Source: Bacillus pseudomycoides
Lineage (GTDB): Bacteria; Bacillota; Bacilli; Bacillales; Bacillaceae_G
Assembly (NCBI RefSeq): GCF_022811845.1
Contig: NZ_CP064266.1
Location: 2,604,001 to 2,668,000, forward strand
DNA length: 64,000 nt
Direction: 5' to 3'
The notes under the pieces were generated by a model that was given only the letters and a program-made list of their open reading frames with translations, was not told the DNA's origin and did no database searches. Of this stretch, positions 23,632-32,490 are shown one piece after another (the first letter of the stretch is position 1; each line of letters opens with the position of its first letter). Position numbers and translations under genes: made by a program.

Positions 23632-24441
23632 TTACAACCCAAGAACCTCTTCTAAATAAAGAGCAATTCCATCTTCTTCATTTGTTAATGTCGTATGATT
23701 CGCGAGTGATTTTAATTCGGGAATGGCATTACCCATAGCGATGCCGTGACCTGCATATTCAATCATTTCAAAATCATTATCTTCATCACCAAAAGCGATG
23801 ATTCGTTCTTTTGGAATGTTATAATAACTAGAAACTTTTTGGAGACCGATTGCTTTATTAAGGCCGCTTTTCACGATTTCAATAATCGGCCAAGGAGCAC
23901 CCCATTTGCGGTGATCAATCACTTCAGCATGCATATCTGTTAAATGCTGACGAATTGCAGTTGAATGTTCATCAAGTGCATCAATTAATAAGCATGTTGG
24001 GTGATCTTGTAAAATGTTTAATAAGTCTCCTGTGAAAATGTTTGGAGAACCAAATTCAAATATATGCTTTTTATCCTCATCAATTTCACGAACGTATACA
24101 TCATCAATTACTTCGGCATAAATGTTCTTCACACCAAAATCAAAGCAAGCGCGAACGATTTCTTGTGCAGTAGAAAGTTCAAGAGGAGAATGGTGTGTTC
24201 CCCAATTTGCATCAAGAGGGTGATGAACATAAGCGCCATTAAAGTTAACAATCGGTGTATTTAAACCAAGTTCTTTATAATAAGCGTGACTAGCACGAAA
24301 TGGACGTCCTGTTGAAATGACAACAACATGTCCTTGTTCTTTTGCTTTTTCAATTGTTTTCTTAGTTCGAGTGGAAATGATTTTATTGTCTGTAAGTAAA
24401 GTACCATCTAAATCTAATGCGATTAAATGTTGCTTTTTCAT
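23632..24441 (-). CDS. yitU: HAD phosphatase YitU (Cof type)
   Basis: 269-residue cytoplasmic phosphatase. ATG at 24441 follows AGAGGTG; the longer frame does not have a site. HAD motifs in order: DLDGTL (I, about 9), VISTGRP (II), the lysine of IVKSGLNKAIGL (III) and IIAFGDEDNDFEMI (IV). The cap is of the Cof/type IIB kind. The B. subtilis homologue YitU can dephosphorylate a riboflavin precursor (5-amino-6-ribitylamino-uracil phosphate); this activity is known from the family and only inferred here. Confidence 0.88.
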   Translation of the reverse strand: MKKQHLIALDLDGTLLTDNKIISTRTKKTIEKAKEQGHVVVISTGRPFRASHAYYKELGLNTPIVNFNGAYVHHPLDANWGTHHSPLELSTAQEIVRACFDFGVKNIYAEVIDDVYVREIDEDKKHIFEFGSPNIFTGDLLNILQDHPTCLLIDALDEHSTAIRQHLTDMHAEVIDHRKWGAPWPIIEIVKSGLNKAIGLQKVSSYYNIPKERIIAFGDEDNDFEMIEYAGHGIAMGNAIPELKSLANHTTLTNEEDGIALYLEEVLGL

Positions 24442-24933
24442 GTTTTCACCTCTTATGAAAAATTTTTTTGTTTCTATCTGTATTTCCGTTGTAATATGCA
24501 GAAATAAGAGGTTGGAAAGTGTATACGAAACGACCGTGGATGGAAGTTTCACTGTATATTCATCTTACGTCGAGAAACAGGTTAGTGTCCACTATTTCCT
24601 ACCAAAAATCAGAAAAGTCAATGACTTTTTTGAAAGTTCAAATAATGTTTCTTTCATTTTGTACAATTTGTGAAAAGGGTTACATTACGCGCGCAGCAAG
24701 ACGTATAATGAAAATGTAATCTTCTCGTATATGTTTGACTCTCCTTTGGAACTGGCCTGGAATAGGTCGGTTTCTTTTTTTTCAACGAACGAAGCTTTTT
24801 CTCCTGCTTTATTAGGTAAATCCATACATATGAACGGTAATCAGAAATATGACAGTTTCCTAAACATAACAGGAGGGCTTTTTCAAAAATGGACATACTA
24901 ACGGTGTAAAGATGTCATGGAAGGAGTATGAAG
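24442..24933. other. Intergenic region yitU-yjzC
   Basis: Contains a TTACAT-N18-TATAAT promoter and, 40 bases later, a terminator (candidate small RNA). A six-codon frame MDILTV (24889-24909) follows AGGAGG just upstream of the yjzC ribosome site. A 57-codon open frame from 24731 has no ribosome site, and I do not call it a gene. Confidence 0.5.
24716..24782 (+). ncRNA. Candidate small RNA, about 65 nt
   Basis: Promoter TTACAT (24680-24685) and TATAAT (24704-24709), spacing 18, followed by a terminator with stem AACTGGCCT/AGGTCGGTT and a TCTTTTTTTT tail (24750-24782). The stretch between them has no coding signal. Could also be an attenuator for yjzC. Confidence 0.35.
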
Positions 24934-25113
24934 ATGGGACAAAATCGTAGGTTTCGTTCTGGGCAAAAAGCACCGAATGATGGAATATATGTGGAAATTG
25001 GTGAAACAGGAAGTATGGTGAAAGATCCACAAATGGTAAAATTAACTGCTGGTGAAAGGTTTCCTGAGAATTCGAATCAAAATCGTCAGTGGACATATAA
25101 AAGAAAACCGTAA
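24934..25113 (+). CDS. yjzC: YjzC family small protein
   Basis: 59 residues starting MGQNRRFRSGQKAPNDG and ending NRQWTYKRKP, nearly the same as I recall for B. subtilis YjzC. The ATG at 24934 is seven bases after AAGGAG; the ATG at 24928 is too close to it. Function unknown. Followed by a terminator before clpB. Confidence 0.9.
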   Translation: MGQNRRFRSGQKAPNDGIYVEIGETGSMVKDPQMVKLTAGERFPENSNQNRQWTYKRKP

Positions 25114-25117
25114 AGAG

Positions 25118-25146
25118 AACCGCAGTGATAAACTGCGGTTTTTTTG
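25118..25146 (+). terminator. Terminator after yjzC
   Basis: ACCGCAGT/ACTGCGGT stem with a five-base loop and T7. Confidence 0.9.
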
Positions 25147-25191
25147 TATATTTTTTTCAAAAAATAATTGTGAAATATAGAGTTAAATTTA

Positions 25192-25264
25192 TTGTATAAA
25201 AAAGGGAGTAGGAGTATAATAAAGTCAAAGGTCAAAGAAAGTCAAAAAATCAAAAAAGGTCAAA
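25192..25264 (+). promoter_or_regulatory. clpB promoter with CtsR operators
   Basis: TTGTAT (25192-25197) and TATAAT (25215-25220) are 17 bases apart. Directly downstream are four copies of the CtsR heptad: AGTCAAA 25223, GGTCAAA 25230, AGTCAAA 25240 and GGTCAAA 25258. The 25230-25246 pair GGTCAAA-GAA-AGTCAAA fits the CtsR consensus exactly. Confidence 0.9.
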
Positions 25265-25300
25265 CGTTAATAAAGTTTAAATGTTTGGAGGTTTGTTAAG

Positions 25301-27901
25301 ATGGACCTAAATCAAATGACGACGAAAACACAAGAAGCGATTATGAGTGCCCAATCTTTAGCGGTATCTTATCATCATCAAGAAATTGATACTGTTCATT
25401 TATTGCTCGCATTGTTGCAGCAGCCAGATGGATTAGCAGTGCGTATTTTTCAAAAAATGAATGTGAATATAGAACAATTAACGAAAGAAGTAGAAAGACT
25501 TGTTCAAAAAAAGCCATCTGTTACCGGAAGTGGTGCAGAAGGGGGGAAAGTGTATGTGACAAATGCTTTGCAGCAATTGCTTGTTAAGGCAGAGGCTGAA
25601 GCGAAAAAATTGAAAGATGAATATATTTCAGTAGAACATATACTACTTGCCTTTTGTGAAGAGAATGGCGATATAAAACGTTTATTTACAACGTTCCATA
25701 TAACAAAGAATGAACTTTTACAATCGTTAATGGAAGTTAGGGGGAATCAAAGAGTGACTAGTCAAAATCCAGAAGTAACATATGAAGCATTAGAAAAATA
25801 TGGCCGTGATTTAGTGGCAGAAGTAAAACAAGGGAAAATTGATCCTGTAATTGGGCGTGATAGCGAGATTCGTCGCGTAATCCGTATTCTTTCTCGTAAA
25901 ACGAAAAATAACCCTGTGTTAATTGGTGAACCTGGGGTAGGTAAAACAGCGATTGTTGAAGGGTTAGCACAGCGAATTGTGCGAAAAGATGTACCAGAAG
26001 GTTTAAAAGATCGAACAATTTTTGCTTTAGACATGAGTGCGCTTGTGGCAGGTGCAAAGTTCCGTGGTGAGTTTGAAGAACGTTTGCAAGCTGTTTTAAA
26101 TGAGATTAAAAAAAGTGAAGGCCGTATTCTTTTATTCATTGATGAGCTTCATACGATTGTTGGTGCTGGTAAAACAGAAGGAGCGATGGATGCTGGGAAT
26201 ATGTTAAAACCAATGCTTGCACGTGGTGAGCTGCATTGTATTGGGGCAACTACTTTAGATGAATATCGAAAATATATTGAGAAAGACCCGGCATTAGAAC
26301 GTCGTTTCCAACAAGTATTAGCAGAAGAACCTACTGTAGAAGATACGATTTCTATTTTACGTGGTTTGAAAGAGCGCTTTGAAATTTATCATGGTGTAAA
26401 TATCCATGACCGTGCGATTGTAGCGGCGTCTGTATTGTCTGATCGATATATATCTGATCGCTTTTTACCAGATAAAGCAATTGACCTTGTCGATGAAGCG
26501 TGCGCAACCATTCGAACAGAAATTGATTCCATGCCAACGGAATTAGATGAAGTAACGCGCCGCATTATGCAGCTAGAAATTGAAGAAGCTGCTTTAGGAA
26601 AAGAAACAGACCGTGGTAGTCAAGAACGACTCAAAACATTGCAACGTGAATTATCCGATTTAAAAGAAGTTGCGAGCGGAATGCGAGCACAATGGCAAAA
26701 AGAAAAAGAAGAAATCCATAAAGTTCGTGACTTACGGGAGCATCTTGAGCGCTTACGTCGTGAATTAGAAGAAGCAGAAGGAAATTACGATTTAAATAAA
26801 GCAGCTGAACTTCGACATGGTAAAATTCCAGCAATGGAAAAAGAATTAAGAGAAGCCGAAGAAGCGGGAACACATAATGGACAGGAAAATCGTCTATTGC
26901 GTGAGGAAGTTAGTGAAGAAGAGATTGCTAATATTGTTTCACGTTGGACTGGTATACCAGTTGCCAAACTAGTAGAAGGTGAACGTGAAAAACTGCTCCG
27001 TTTAGAACAAATTTTATCAGAGCGTGTAATTGGGCAAGATGAAGCAGTAAGTCTCGTATCAGATGCGGTTCTTCGTGCTCGTGCGGGTATTAAAGATCCA
27101 AATCGTCCAATCGGTTCATTCATTTTCTTAGGACCTACAGGTGTAGGGAAAACAGAGCTTGCAAAAACATTAGCGCAATCTTTATTTGATAGTGAAGAAC
27201 AAATCATTCGCATTGACATGTCTGAGTATATGGAGAAACATGCCGTGTCCCGTTTAATCGGGGCTCCTCCTGGATATGTAGGGTATGAAGAAGGTGGACA
27301 ATTAACTGAGGCGGTACGTCGTAAACCGTATTCCGTTATTTTATTAGATGAAATTGAAAAAGCACATCCAGAAGTATTCAACATTTTACTGCAAATGTTA
27401 GATGATGGGCGCATTACAGATTCACAAGGGCGAACAGTAGATTTCAAAAATACAGTCATTATTATGACATCTAATATTGGTTCAGCGCATTTGTTAGAAG
27501 GTTTACAAGAAGATGGAACAATTAAAGAAGAATCAAGAGAACTTGTTATGGGGCAACTAAGAGGACATTTCCGTCCAGAGTTTTTAAACCGTGTGGATGA
27601 AATTATTTTATTTAAACCACTTACAACAACTGAAATTAAAGGCATTGTTGATAAAATTGTCAAAGAGTTACAAGGACGTTTAGCAGAACGTCATATATCA
27701 GTGGAATTGACGGAATCTGCAAAAGAATTTGTTGTAGAATCTGGCTTCGATCCGATGTATGGAGCACGTCCATTAAAACGTTATGTACAGCGTCAAATTG
27801 AAACGAAATTAGCAAGAGAATTAATTGCAGGAACAATTACTGATAATAGTCATGTCGTTTTTGATGTAGAGAATAATGAACTAGTTGTTCATGTAGAGTA
27901 A
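25301..27901 (+). CDS. clpB: ClpB disaggregase chaperone
   Basis: Hexameric AAA+ machine that, with DnaK, pulls apart heat-aggregated proteins. 866 residues: Clp N domain (about 1-145), AAA-1 (Walker A GEPGVGKTA, Walker B LLFIDELH), coiled-coil middle domain (about 400-530, heptad-rich with Glu/Arg), AAA-2 (GPTGVGKTELAK, VILLDEIEKAH) and the C-terminal D2-small domain. The ClpP-binding IGF loop is absent and the middle domain is full length, so this is ClpB and not ClpC. B. subtilis lacks ClpB. CtsR sites at the promoter indicate heat-shock control. Confidence 0.97.
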   Translation: MDLNQMTTKTQEAIMSAQSLAVSYHHQEIDTVHLLLALLQQPDGLAVRIFQKMNVNIEQLTKEVERLVQKKPSVTGSGAEGGKVYVTNALQQLLVKAEAEAKKLKDEYISVEHILLAFCEENGDIKRLFTTFHITKNELLQSLMEVRGNQRVTSQNPEVTYEALEKYGRDLVAEVKQGKIDPVIGRDSEIRRVIRILSRKTKNNPVLIGEPGVGKTAIVEGLAQRIVRKDVPEGLKDRTIFALDMSALVAGAKFRGEFEERLQAVLNEIKKSEGRILLFIDELHTIVGAGKTEGAMDAGNMLKPMLARGELHCIGATTLDEYRKYIEKDPALERRFQQVLAEEPTVEDTISILRGLKERFEIYHGVNIHDRAIVAASVLSDRYISDRFLPDKAIDLVDEACATIRTEIDSMPTELDEVTRRIMQLEIEEAALGKETDRGSQERLKTLQRELSDLKEVASGMRAQWQKEKEEIHKVRDLREHLERLRRELEEAEGNYDLNKAAELRHGKIPAMEKELREAEEAGTHNGQENRLLREEVSEEEIANIVSRWTGIPVAKLVEGEREKLLRLEQILSERVIGQDEAVSLVSDAVLRARAGIKDPNRPIGSFIFLGPTGVGKTELAKTLAQSLFDSEEQIIRIDMSEYMEKHAVSRLIGAPPGYVGYEEGGQLTEAVRRKPYSVILLDEIEKAHPEVFNILLQMLDDGRITDSQGRTVDFKNTVIIMTSNIGSAHLLEGLQEDGTIKEESRELVMGQLRGHFRPEFLNRVDEIILFKPLTTTEIKGIVDKIVKELQGRLAERHISVELTESAKEFVVESGFDPMYGARPLKRYVQRQIETKLARELIAGTITDNSHVVFDVENNELVVHVE

Positions 27902-27937
27902 AAAAAGAGTTCGGATGTAATCCGGACTCTTTTTTTA
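27902..27937. terminator. Terminator after clpB (bidirectional)
   Basis: GAGTTCGGAT/ATCCGGACTC stem with A-rich and T7 flanks. Confidence 0.9.
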
Positions 27938-28120
27938 TTAGTGTTGTTCTACTGGTTCGTTTGGAATTGCTGCTGCAATTGCCATTACAAGTACAGCAAG
28001 AACAATTGAGAATTTAGACGCTAGCGCGAAATCGTATACACCGCCAGTCATAGAGCTAATTACGTAGCTCATCATATGTACAAGCATAAACGACCAAATA
28101 AAGGCCCAAATTACACGCAT
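27938..28120 (-). CDS. yjzD: YjzD/DUF2929 small membrane protein
   Basis: 60 residues with two hydrophobic helices (about 3-21 and 34-52) and a short polar tail NEPVEQH. It matches my memory of DUF2929 (B. subtilis YjzD), which also lies near yjzC, yjaU and fabH. Function unknown. GGGGTG precedes the ATG. Confidence 0.75.
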   Translation of the reverse strand: MRVIWAFIWSFMLVHMMSYVISSMTGGVYDFALASKFSIVLAVLVMAIAAAIPNEPVEQH

Positions 28121-28251
28121 CTTTTCACACCCCTATTCGTTCAATCTGTCTATATTGTAACACAATTGAAAACAGAATATAGAAAAATATTTGTGGATTT
28201 TTCAAAGCAAATTCGGATTCTGCTCATACAGTATAAAAGGAGTAGTTTTTA

Positions 28252-28266
28252 ATGTTTAGAAAATAA
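28252..28266 (+). other. Four-codon leader frame before yjaU
   Basis: AGGAG stands nine bases before ATG, encoding MFRK and then TAA, 12 bases before the yjaU ATG. It has a better-spaced ribosome site than many real genes; it may be a leader or chance. Confidence 0.25.
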
Positions 28267-28278
28267 GGCGGGAGAATA

Positions 28279-29013
28279 ATGAGTGTTACGGAACGTTTTT
28301 TTTACTTAGAACAAGAACCATGTGTGATTTATTTGCCGAAGAAGCCGAATGGATTCGGTGTCATGCTTCTTGGCGATTACAATTATTTTATTGAGAATGG
28401 TACAAGTTTATGGATGCAGCATGCCGGGCGCTCTCATTTTTTAAACGGACTAATAGAGAATGGGTATACGGTGTTTTCATCTAATTTATACGGACGACAC
28501 TGGGGGAATGATCAAGCTGTTCGGTTAGCGAAGCGATTGTATCACGTCGTTATGAAAAAAGAAACGCTAAACGAGCAAATTCATATCGTTGCGGATGGAA
28601 TGGGAGCGCTTGTGGCTCTTGAAATGATGAACCGGTACCCAGAGTGTATTCGCTCTGTAGTGATGCTAGCTCCATGCCTAGATTTGTCTGCGCATGTGGA
28701 ATTTGAAAAAGAGCATAAATTTTTCTATAAAAGGTTAGTAAAGGAGCTATCGCTTGCGTATGATGTGAAAGAAGAACAGTTAGACGCGAAAGTTGCTAAG
28801 AAATCTTTTTCTTATTTACCTTCTTGTGTGCCTGTGAAAATATTCGTATCTACACAAGAACAAAAAGAGCGTAAGCAATTGTTACGTGAATATGAAAAAA
28901 AACGAATCAATGACAATTGTGAGACATCACTCATGTTTCATTTACAGCATGTAAAATACAAAATGGTTCAACATACATGTCATTTCTTTAAAGAGTATGA
29001 AGAAGAATTATGA
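28279..29013 (+). CDS. yjaU: YjaU-like alpha/beta-hydrolase-fold protein, nucleophile missing
   Basis: 244 residues without signal peptide. The fold is suggested by FGVMLLGDYNYF (strand and oxyanion turn), the helix after the elbow (ALVALEMMNRYPECIRSVVMLAPC) and a late VKIFVSTQEQKE strand. The nucleophile elbow reads ADGMGALV where an active hydrolase has GxSxG, so the serine is replaced by glycine. It is next to yjaV, as in B. subtilis. Catalysis looks unlikely; function unknown. Confidence 0.75.
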   Translation: MSVTERFFYLEQEPCVIYLPKKPNGFGVMLLGDYNYFIENGTSLWMQHAGRSHFLNGLIENGYTVFSSNLYGRHWGNDQAVRLAKRLYHVVMKKETLNEQIHIVADGMGALVALEMMNRYPECIRSVVMLAPCLDLSAHVEFEKEHKFFYKRLVKELSLAYDVKEEQLDAKVAKKSFSYLPSCVPVKIFVSTQEQKERKQLLREYEKKRINDNCETSLMFHLQHVKYKMVQHTCHFFKEYEEEL

Positions 29014-29070
29014 AGCTCCCATATACATAGATGAGGAGCTATTTGTTTAGAGTGAGAAAGGGTTGATGAC

Positions 29071-29931
29071 ATGAAGCGCGTACTTATTATAGGGGCACTT
29101 TCATTTGTAGGCTATCACCTTGTAAATAAAATGATTGAAGAAGAAGTGGAAGTATACGGTCTTGATTTTGATGATTTAGAAAGTATGTCAAAAATAAGTG
29201 AAGAAAAGTTATTTTTAATTGGTAGGAATAGTTTGTTTGCATATTCGTCTATAAGAGATGAGGACGGATGGAAGCCGGTAGAAACAGAGCATTTTGATGC
29301 GGCTTACTTTTGTTTGTGTGAGCCGAATAGGCAAAGTGGATTTCGAAATGAACGAATCATTTTACAATATTTAAAGCGCGTGATTCTTATGTGCGAAAGG
29401 AAACAAGTAAAGTTAAATGTACTTTCTTCTATTGAAATGGCGAATGTAGAAGATCAATCTGAAAATAAACGATTATTTATGAAAGTAGAGGAAGAGGTAG
29501 AGAAGGCGCGTATTCGCTATAGTATACTTCGTGTTCCAACTCTATATGGCCCATGGCAACCTTCCTTTATGGCATATCACAGACTTATCCTTTCTGAAAT
29601 TATGGAAGAGGAATGTCAGCTTGTTCAAAATGAAAATAGAGTGGACCTTCTTTATGTAGAAGATGTGTGTGAATATTTGTGGGAAAAAGGTGAAAGCGAA
29701 GAAAATTTAGGTGTATATAATATGGTCAGTGGTAAAAAAGATTTATGGGAAAAAGGAATGATTCTATTAAATGCTGAGGATAAGGTGGGAAAAATTATTA
29801 AAGAAGTAAAGAGAGAAGAGATAAAGAGTATTTGTATTATGAAAAATACCCCGTTAGAATTCGGGTTAAATAAGCAATTAACACATGTAAAACGATATAA
29901 AGAGTTATACGAGGGACTAAACACGTGTTAA
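29071..29931 (+). CDS. yjaV: YjaV-like NAD-dependent epimerase/dehydratase-fold protein
   Basis: 286 residues with a Rossmann start RVLIIGALSFVGYHLVNKM, VYGLDFDDL, the RVPTLYGPW block after strand 6 and a YNMVSGKK segment, as in extended short-chain dehydrogenases. The catalytic YxxxK is not seen where expected (the helix reads ENKRLFMKVEEEVEKA). Expression with yjaU is likely (58-base gap). The real activity is unknown; a non-catalytic NAD-binding role is possible. Start at the ATG at 29071. Confidence 0.72.
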   Translation: MKRVLIIGALSFVGYHLVNKMIEEEVEVYGLDFDDLESMSKISEEKLFLIGRNSLFAYSSIRDEDGWKPVETEHFDAAYFCLCEPNRQSGFRNERIILQYLKRVILMCERKQVKLNVLSSIEMANVEDQSENKRLFMKVEEEVEKARIRYSILRVPTLYGPWQPSFMAYHRLILSEIMEEECQLVQNENRVDLLYVEDVCEYLWEKGESEENLGVYNMVSGKKDLWEKGMILLNAEDKVGKIIKEVKREEIKSICIMKNTPLEFGLNKQLTHVKRYKELYEGLNTC

Positions 29932-29945
29932 ACTAGTGTAGAAGT

Positions 29946-29967
29946 AAGGAGCGTACCACTCCTTTTA
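29946..29967 (+). terminator. Short hairpin between yjaV and comZ
   Basis: AAGGAG/CTCCTT stem with a seven-base loop and TTAT tail; a weak terminator. Confidence 0.5.
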
Positions 29968-29985
29968 TAGAAAGGAAGAAGAATT

Positions 29986-30159
29986 ATGAACGAAAAAAAT
30001 ATGCAGTTTTTACAAATCGCTATGAAACATTTGCCGGAAGCAAAAGCTATTTTAGATGATAACGGGATTGCACTTGATATGGAAAAAGCACAACCAGTAC
30101 TAGAGCTATTAATGAAAGTAATGAATGAAGCATATGAGCTTGGAAAAGCGGGAAAATAA
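29986..30159 (+). CDS. comZ: ComZ
   Basis: 57 residues, MNEKNMQFLQIAMKHLPEAK to ELGKAGK, clearly resembling B. subtilis ComZ (MQHEKSLEFLQIAMKYLPEA), a negative regulator of the comG competence operon. AAGGAAG precedes the ATG at a good distance. Its place just before fabH is also conserved. Soluble and helical. CoiA, another competence protein, is encoded at 52.8 kb. Confidence 0.9.
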   Translation: MNEKNMQFLQIAMKHLPEAKAILDDNGIALDMEKAQPVLELLMKVMNEAYELGKAGK

Positions 30160-30187
30160 GGTCGACAATATGTCGGCCTTATTTTTT
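30157..30187 (+). terminator. Terminator after comZ
   Basis: AAGGTCGAC/GTCGGCCTT stem (one G-U pair) with TATTTTTT; overlaps the comZ stop codon. Confidence 0.8.
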
Positions 30188-30203
30188 GCTTAGAAATATA
30201 TTC

Positions 30204-30248
30204 TAGACAAATAAACATTTATGTTTTAGAATTAGTACCAAGTCATAA
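30204..30248 (+). promoter_or_regulatory. fabH-fabF promoter with FapR-like operator
   Basis: TAGACA (30204-30209) and TAGAAT (30227-30232) lie 17 bases apart. TTAGTACCAAGTCATAA (30232-30248) agrees with the FapR operator TTAGTACCTGGTACTAA at 13 of 17 positions, all of its left half included, and starts at the last base of the -10. FapR control of fabHA-fabF is established in B. subtilis. Confidence 0.7.
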
Positions 30249-30276
30249 TAATTGATATAAAACGGAGGGCTGCGAT

Positions 30277-31209
30277 GTGAACGTAGGCATTTTAGGAATT
30301 GGGAGATATGTGCCAGAAAAAGTAGTCACTAATCAAGATTTAGAGAAAATAATGGATACATCCGATGAATGGATTCGTACGAGAACGGGAATTGCAGAAA
30401 GACGCATTGCCGATGATACAATAGATACTTCATATATGGCGGTAGAAGCTGCCAAGAAAGCACTTGAAGATGCAGGAATTAGCGGAGAACAAATTGATCT
30501 TATTTTGGTGGCAACGGTAACGCCAGATCAATCTTTCCCAGCAGTTGCTTGTGTGATTCAAGAACAAATTGGTGCTAAGCATGCAGCGGCGATGGATTTA
30601 AGTGCGGCATGTGCTGGATTTATGTACGGAATGATTACGGCGCAGCAATTTATTCAAACTGGAACTTATAAAAATGTATTAGTAGTTGGTAGTGATAAAT
30701 TATCTAAAATTGTTGACTGGAACGACCGCAATACAGCAGTATTATTTGGAGACGGAGCAGGTGCTGTTGTCATGGGAGCTGTTTCAGAAGGGAAGGGTGT
30801 TCTTTCATTTGAATTAGGAGCAGATGGAAGTGGTGGCAAGCATCTTTATCAAGATGAATATGTTATGATGAATGGCAGAGAAGTCTTTAAATTTGCTGTT
30901 CGTCAACTTGGTGACTCTTGTCTTCGCGTTATTGAAAAAGCCGGTCTTACGAAAGAAGATGTGGACTTTTTAGTTCCGCACCAAGCGAATATTCGCATTA
31001 TGGAATCGGCAAGGGAACGACTAGATTTACCGCAAGAGAAAATGAGTACAACGATTGAAAAGTTCGGAAATACTTCAGCTTCTTCAATTCCAATTGCGAT
31101 CGTAGAGGAATTGCAAAATGGACGTATTCAAGACGGTGATTTAATTATACTAGTTGGCTTTGGTGGCGGATTAACATGGGGAGCAGTTGCTCTTCGTTGG
31201 GGTAAATAA
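30277..31209 (+). CDS. fabH: 3-oxoacyl-ACP synthase III (FabH)
   Basis: Starts fatty acid chains by condensing acetyl- or branched acyl-CoA with malonyl-ACP. 310 residues; catalytic Cys in MDLSAACAGFMYG (about 112), His in FLVPHQANIRIM (about 237) and Asn in KFGNTSASSIP (about 267). It uses a GTG start seven bases after GGAGGG. An ATG two bases earlier is out of frame and followed at once by TGA. fabF follows after 30 bases. A FapR-like operator precedes it. Confidence 0.96.
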   Translation: MNVGILGIGRYVPEKVVTNQDLEKIMDTSDEWIRTRTGIAERRIADDTIDTSYMAVEAAKKALEDAGISGEQIDLILVATVTPDQSFPAVACVIQEQIGAKHAAAMDLSAACAGFMYGMITAQQFIQTGTYKNVLVVGSDKLSKIVDWNDRNTAVLFGDGAGAVVMGAVSEGKGVLSFELGADGSGGKHLYQDEYVMMNGREVFKFAVRQLGDSCLRVIEKAGLTKEDVDFLVPHQANIRIMESARERLDLPQEKMSTTIEKFGNTSASSIPIAIVEELQNGRIQDGDLIILVGFGGGLTWGAVALRWGK

Positions 31210-31239
31210 GGACTGAGAGAAAAAAGGAGTGTATTTTGT

Positions 31240-32478
31240 ATGGAAAAGAAGCGTGTCGTAATTACAGGATTAGGAGCTGTTACGCCGATTGGAACAGATG
31301 TTGAGACAGCTTGGAATAACATTAAAAAGGGTGTATCTGGAATCGGACGTATTACACGCTTAGATTCTGAACAATTTCCTGCAAAAGTGGCAGCGGAAAT
31401 TAACGACTTTGAAGTTGAGAAATATATAGATAAAAAAGAAGCGCGCCGTATGGATCGCTTTACACAATATGCTGTAGCAGCAGCGAAAATGGCTGTTGCA
31501 GATGCGAAATTAGAAATTACAGAAGAAAACGGTCCGCGCATCGGGGTGTGGATCGGTTCTGGAATCGGTGGTATGGAAACATACGAGGAACAATTTAAAA
31601 TCTATACAGAAAAAGGTGCGCGCCGCGTTAGTCCTTTCTTCGTACCGATGATGATTCCTGATATGGCTGCTGGCCAAGTATCGATTGCAACAGGTGCAAA
31701 AGGAATTAATACTTGTTCTGTAACAGCTTGTGCATCAGGAGCAAACTCAATTGGTGATGCTTTTAAAGTAATTCAGCGTGGTGATGCAGATGCGATGATT
31801 ACAGGCGGAGCAGAAGCGCCGTTAACAACTATGGCATTTGCAGGATTTAGTTCAGCTAAAGCATTAACATTTAATGAAGACCCAGCAACAGCATGTCGTC
31901 CATTTGATAAAAACAGAAGTGGATTTGTAATGGGAGAAGGATCAGGTATTCTTATCCTTGAAGAGTTAGAACATGCGTTAGCACGTGGTGCGCATATTTA
32001 TGCTGAAATTGCTGGATATGGTGCAACAGGTGATGCATTCCATATTACAATGCCTGCTCCTGGCGGTGAGGGCGGTGTTCGTGCGATGCGTCAAGCATTA
32101 GCAGATGCAGGTCTTCAGCCTGAGGATATCGATTATATTAATGCGCATGGTACAAGTACAGATGCGAATGAGAGATACGAAACGATGGCCATTAAAGAAA
32201 CATTTGGTGACCATGCATATAAAGTAGCAATTAGCTCTACAAAATCAATGACTGGGCACTTACTAGGAGCAGCTGGTGCTGTTGAGGCAATTTTCTCTGT
32301 TAAATCGATTACAGATGGAGTAATTCCTCCAACAATTAACTATGAAACACCAGATCCAGAGTGCGACTTAGATTACGTACCGAACAAAGCGAGACATCAA
32401 GAAGTACGTAATGTTTTGAGTAATTCATTAGGATTCGGTGGCCATAACGCAGTGTTAGTGTTTAAAAAGTATCAATAA
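31240..32478 (+). CDS. fabF: 3-oxoacyl-ACP synthase II (FabF)
   Basis: Elongates acyl chains in fatty acid synthesis. 412 residues with thiolase-fold landmarks: catalytic Cys in TACASGANSIGD (about 163), His in INAHGTSTDANE (about 303) and His in TKSMTGHLLGAAGAVE (about 340). AAAGGAG precedes the ATG. It is the second gene of the FapR-type fabH-fabF unit; a terminator follows. Confidence 0.97.
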   Translation: MEKKRVVITGLGAVTPIGTDVETAWNNIKKGVSGIGRITRLDSEQFPAKVAAEINDFEVEKYIDKKEARRMDRFTQYAVAAAKMAVADAKLEITEENGPRIGVWIGSGIGGMETYEEQFKIYTEKGARRVSPFFVPMMIPDMAAGQVSIATGAKGINTCSVTACASGANSIGDAFKVIQRGDADAMITGGAEAPLTTMAFAGFSSAKALTFNEDPATACRPFDKNRSGFVMGEGSGILILEELEHALARGAHIYAEIAGYGATGDAFHITMPAPGGEGGVRAMRQALADAGLQPEDIDYINAHGTSTDANERYETMAIKETFGDHAYKVAISSTKSMTGHLLGAAGAVEAIFSVKSITDGVIPPTINYETPDPECDLDYVPNKARHQEVRNVLSNSLGFGGHNAVLVFKKYQ

Positions 32479-32490
32479 TATATTGTAGTA

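Noticed and set aside
24064..24719. Plus-strand frames opposite and beyond the 5' end of yitU
   Set aside because: No ribosome site; composition fits antisense and AT-rich spacer.
24731..24904. 57-codon frame upstream of yjzC
   Set aside because: Good length, but no ribosome site, and it runs through a terminator hairpin.
26785..27663. 292-codon minus-strand frame inside clpB
   Set aside because: It is the antisense shadow of a strongly conserved AAA+ gene; its serine- and threonine-rich translation resembles no family.
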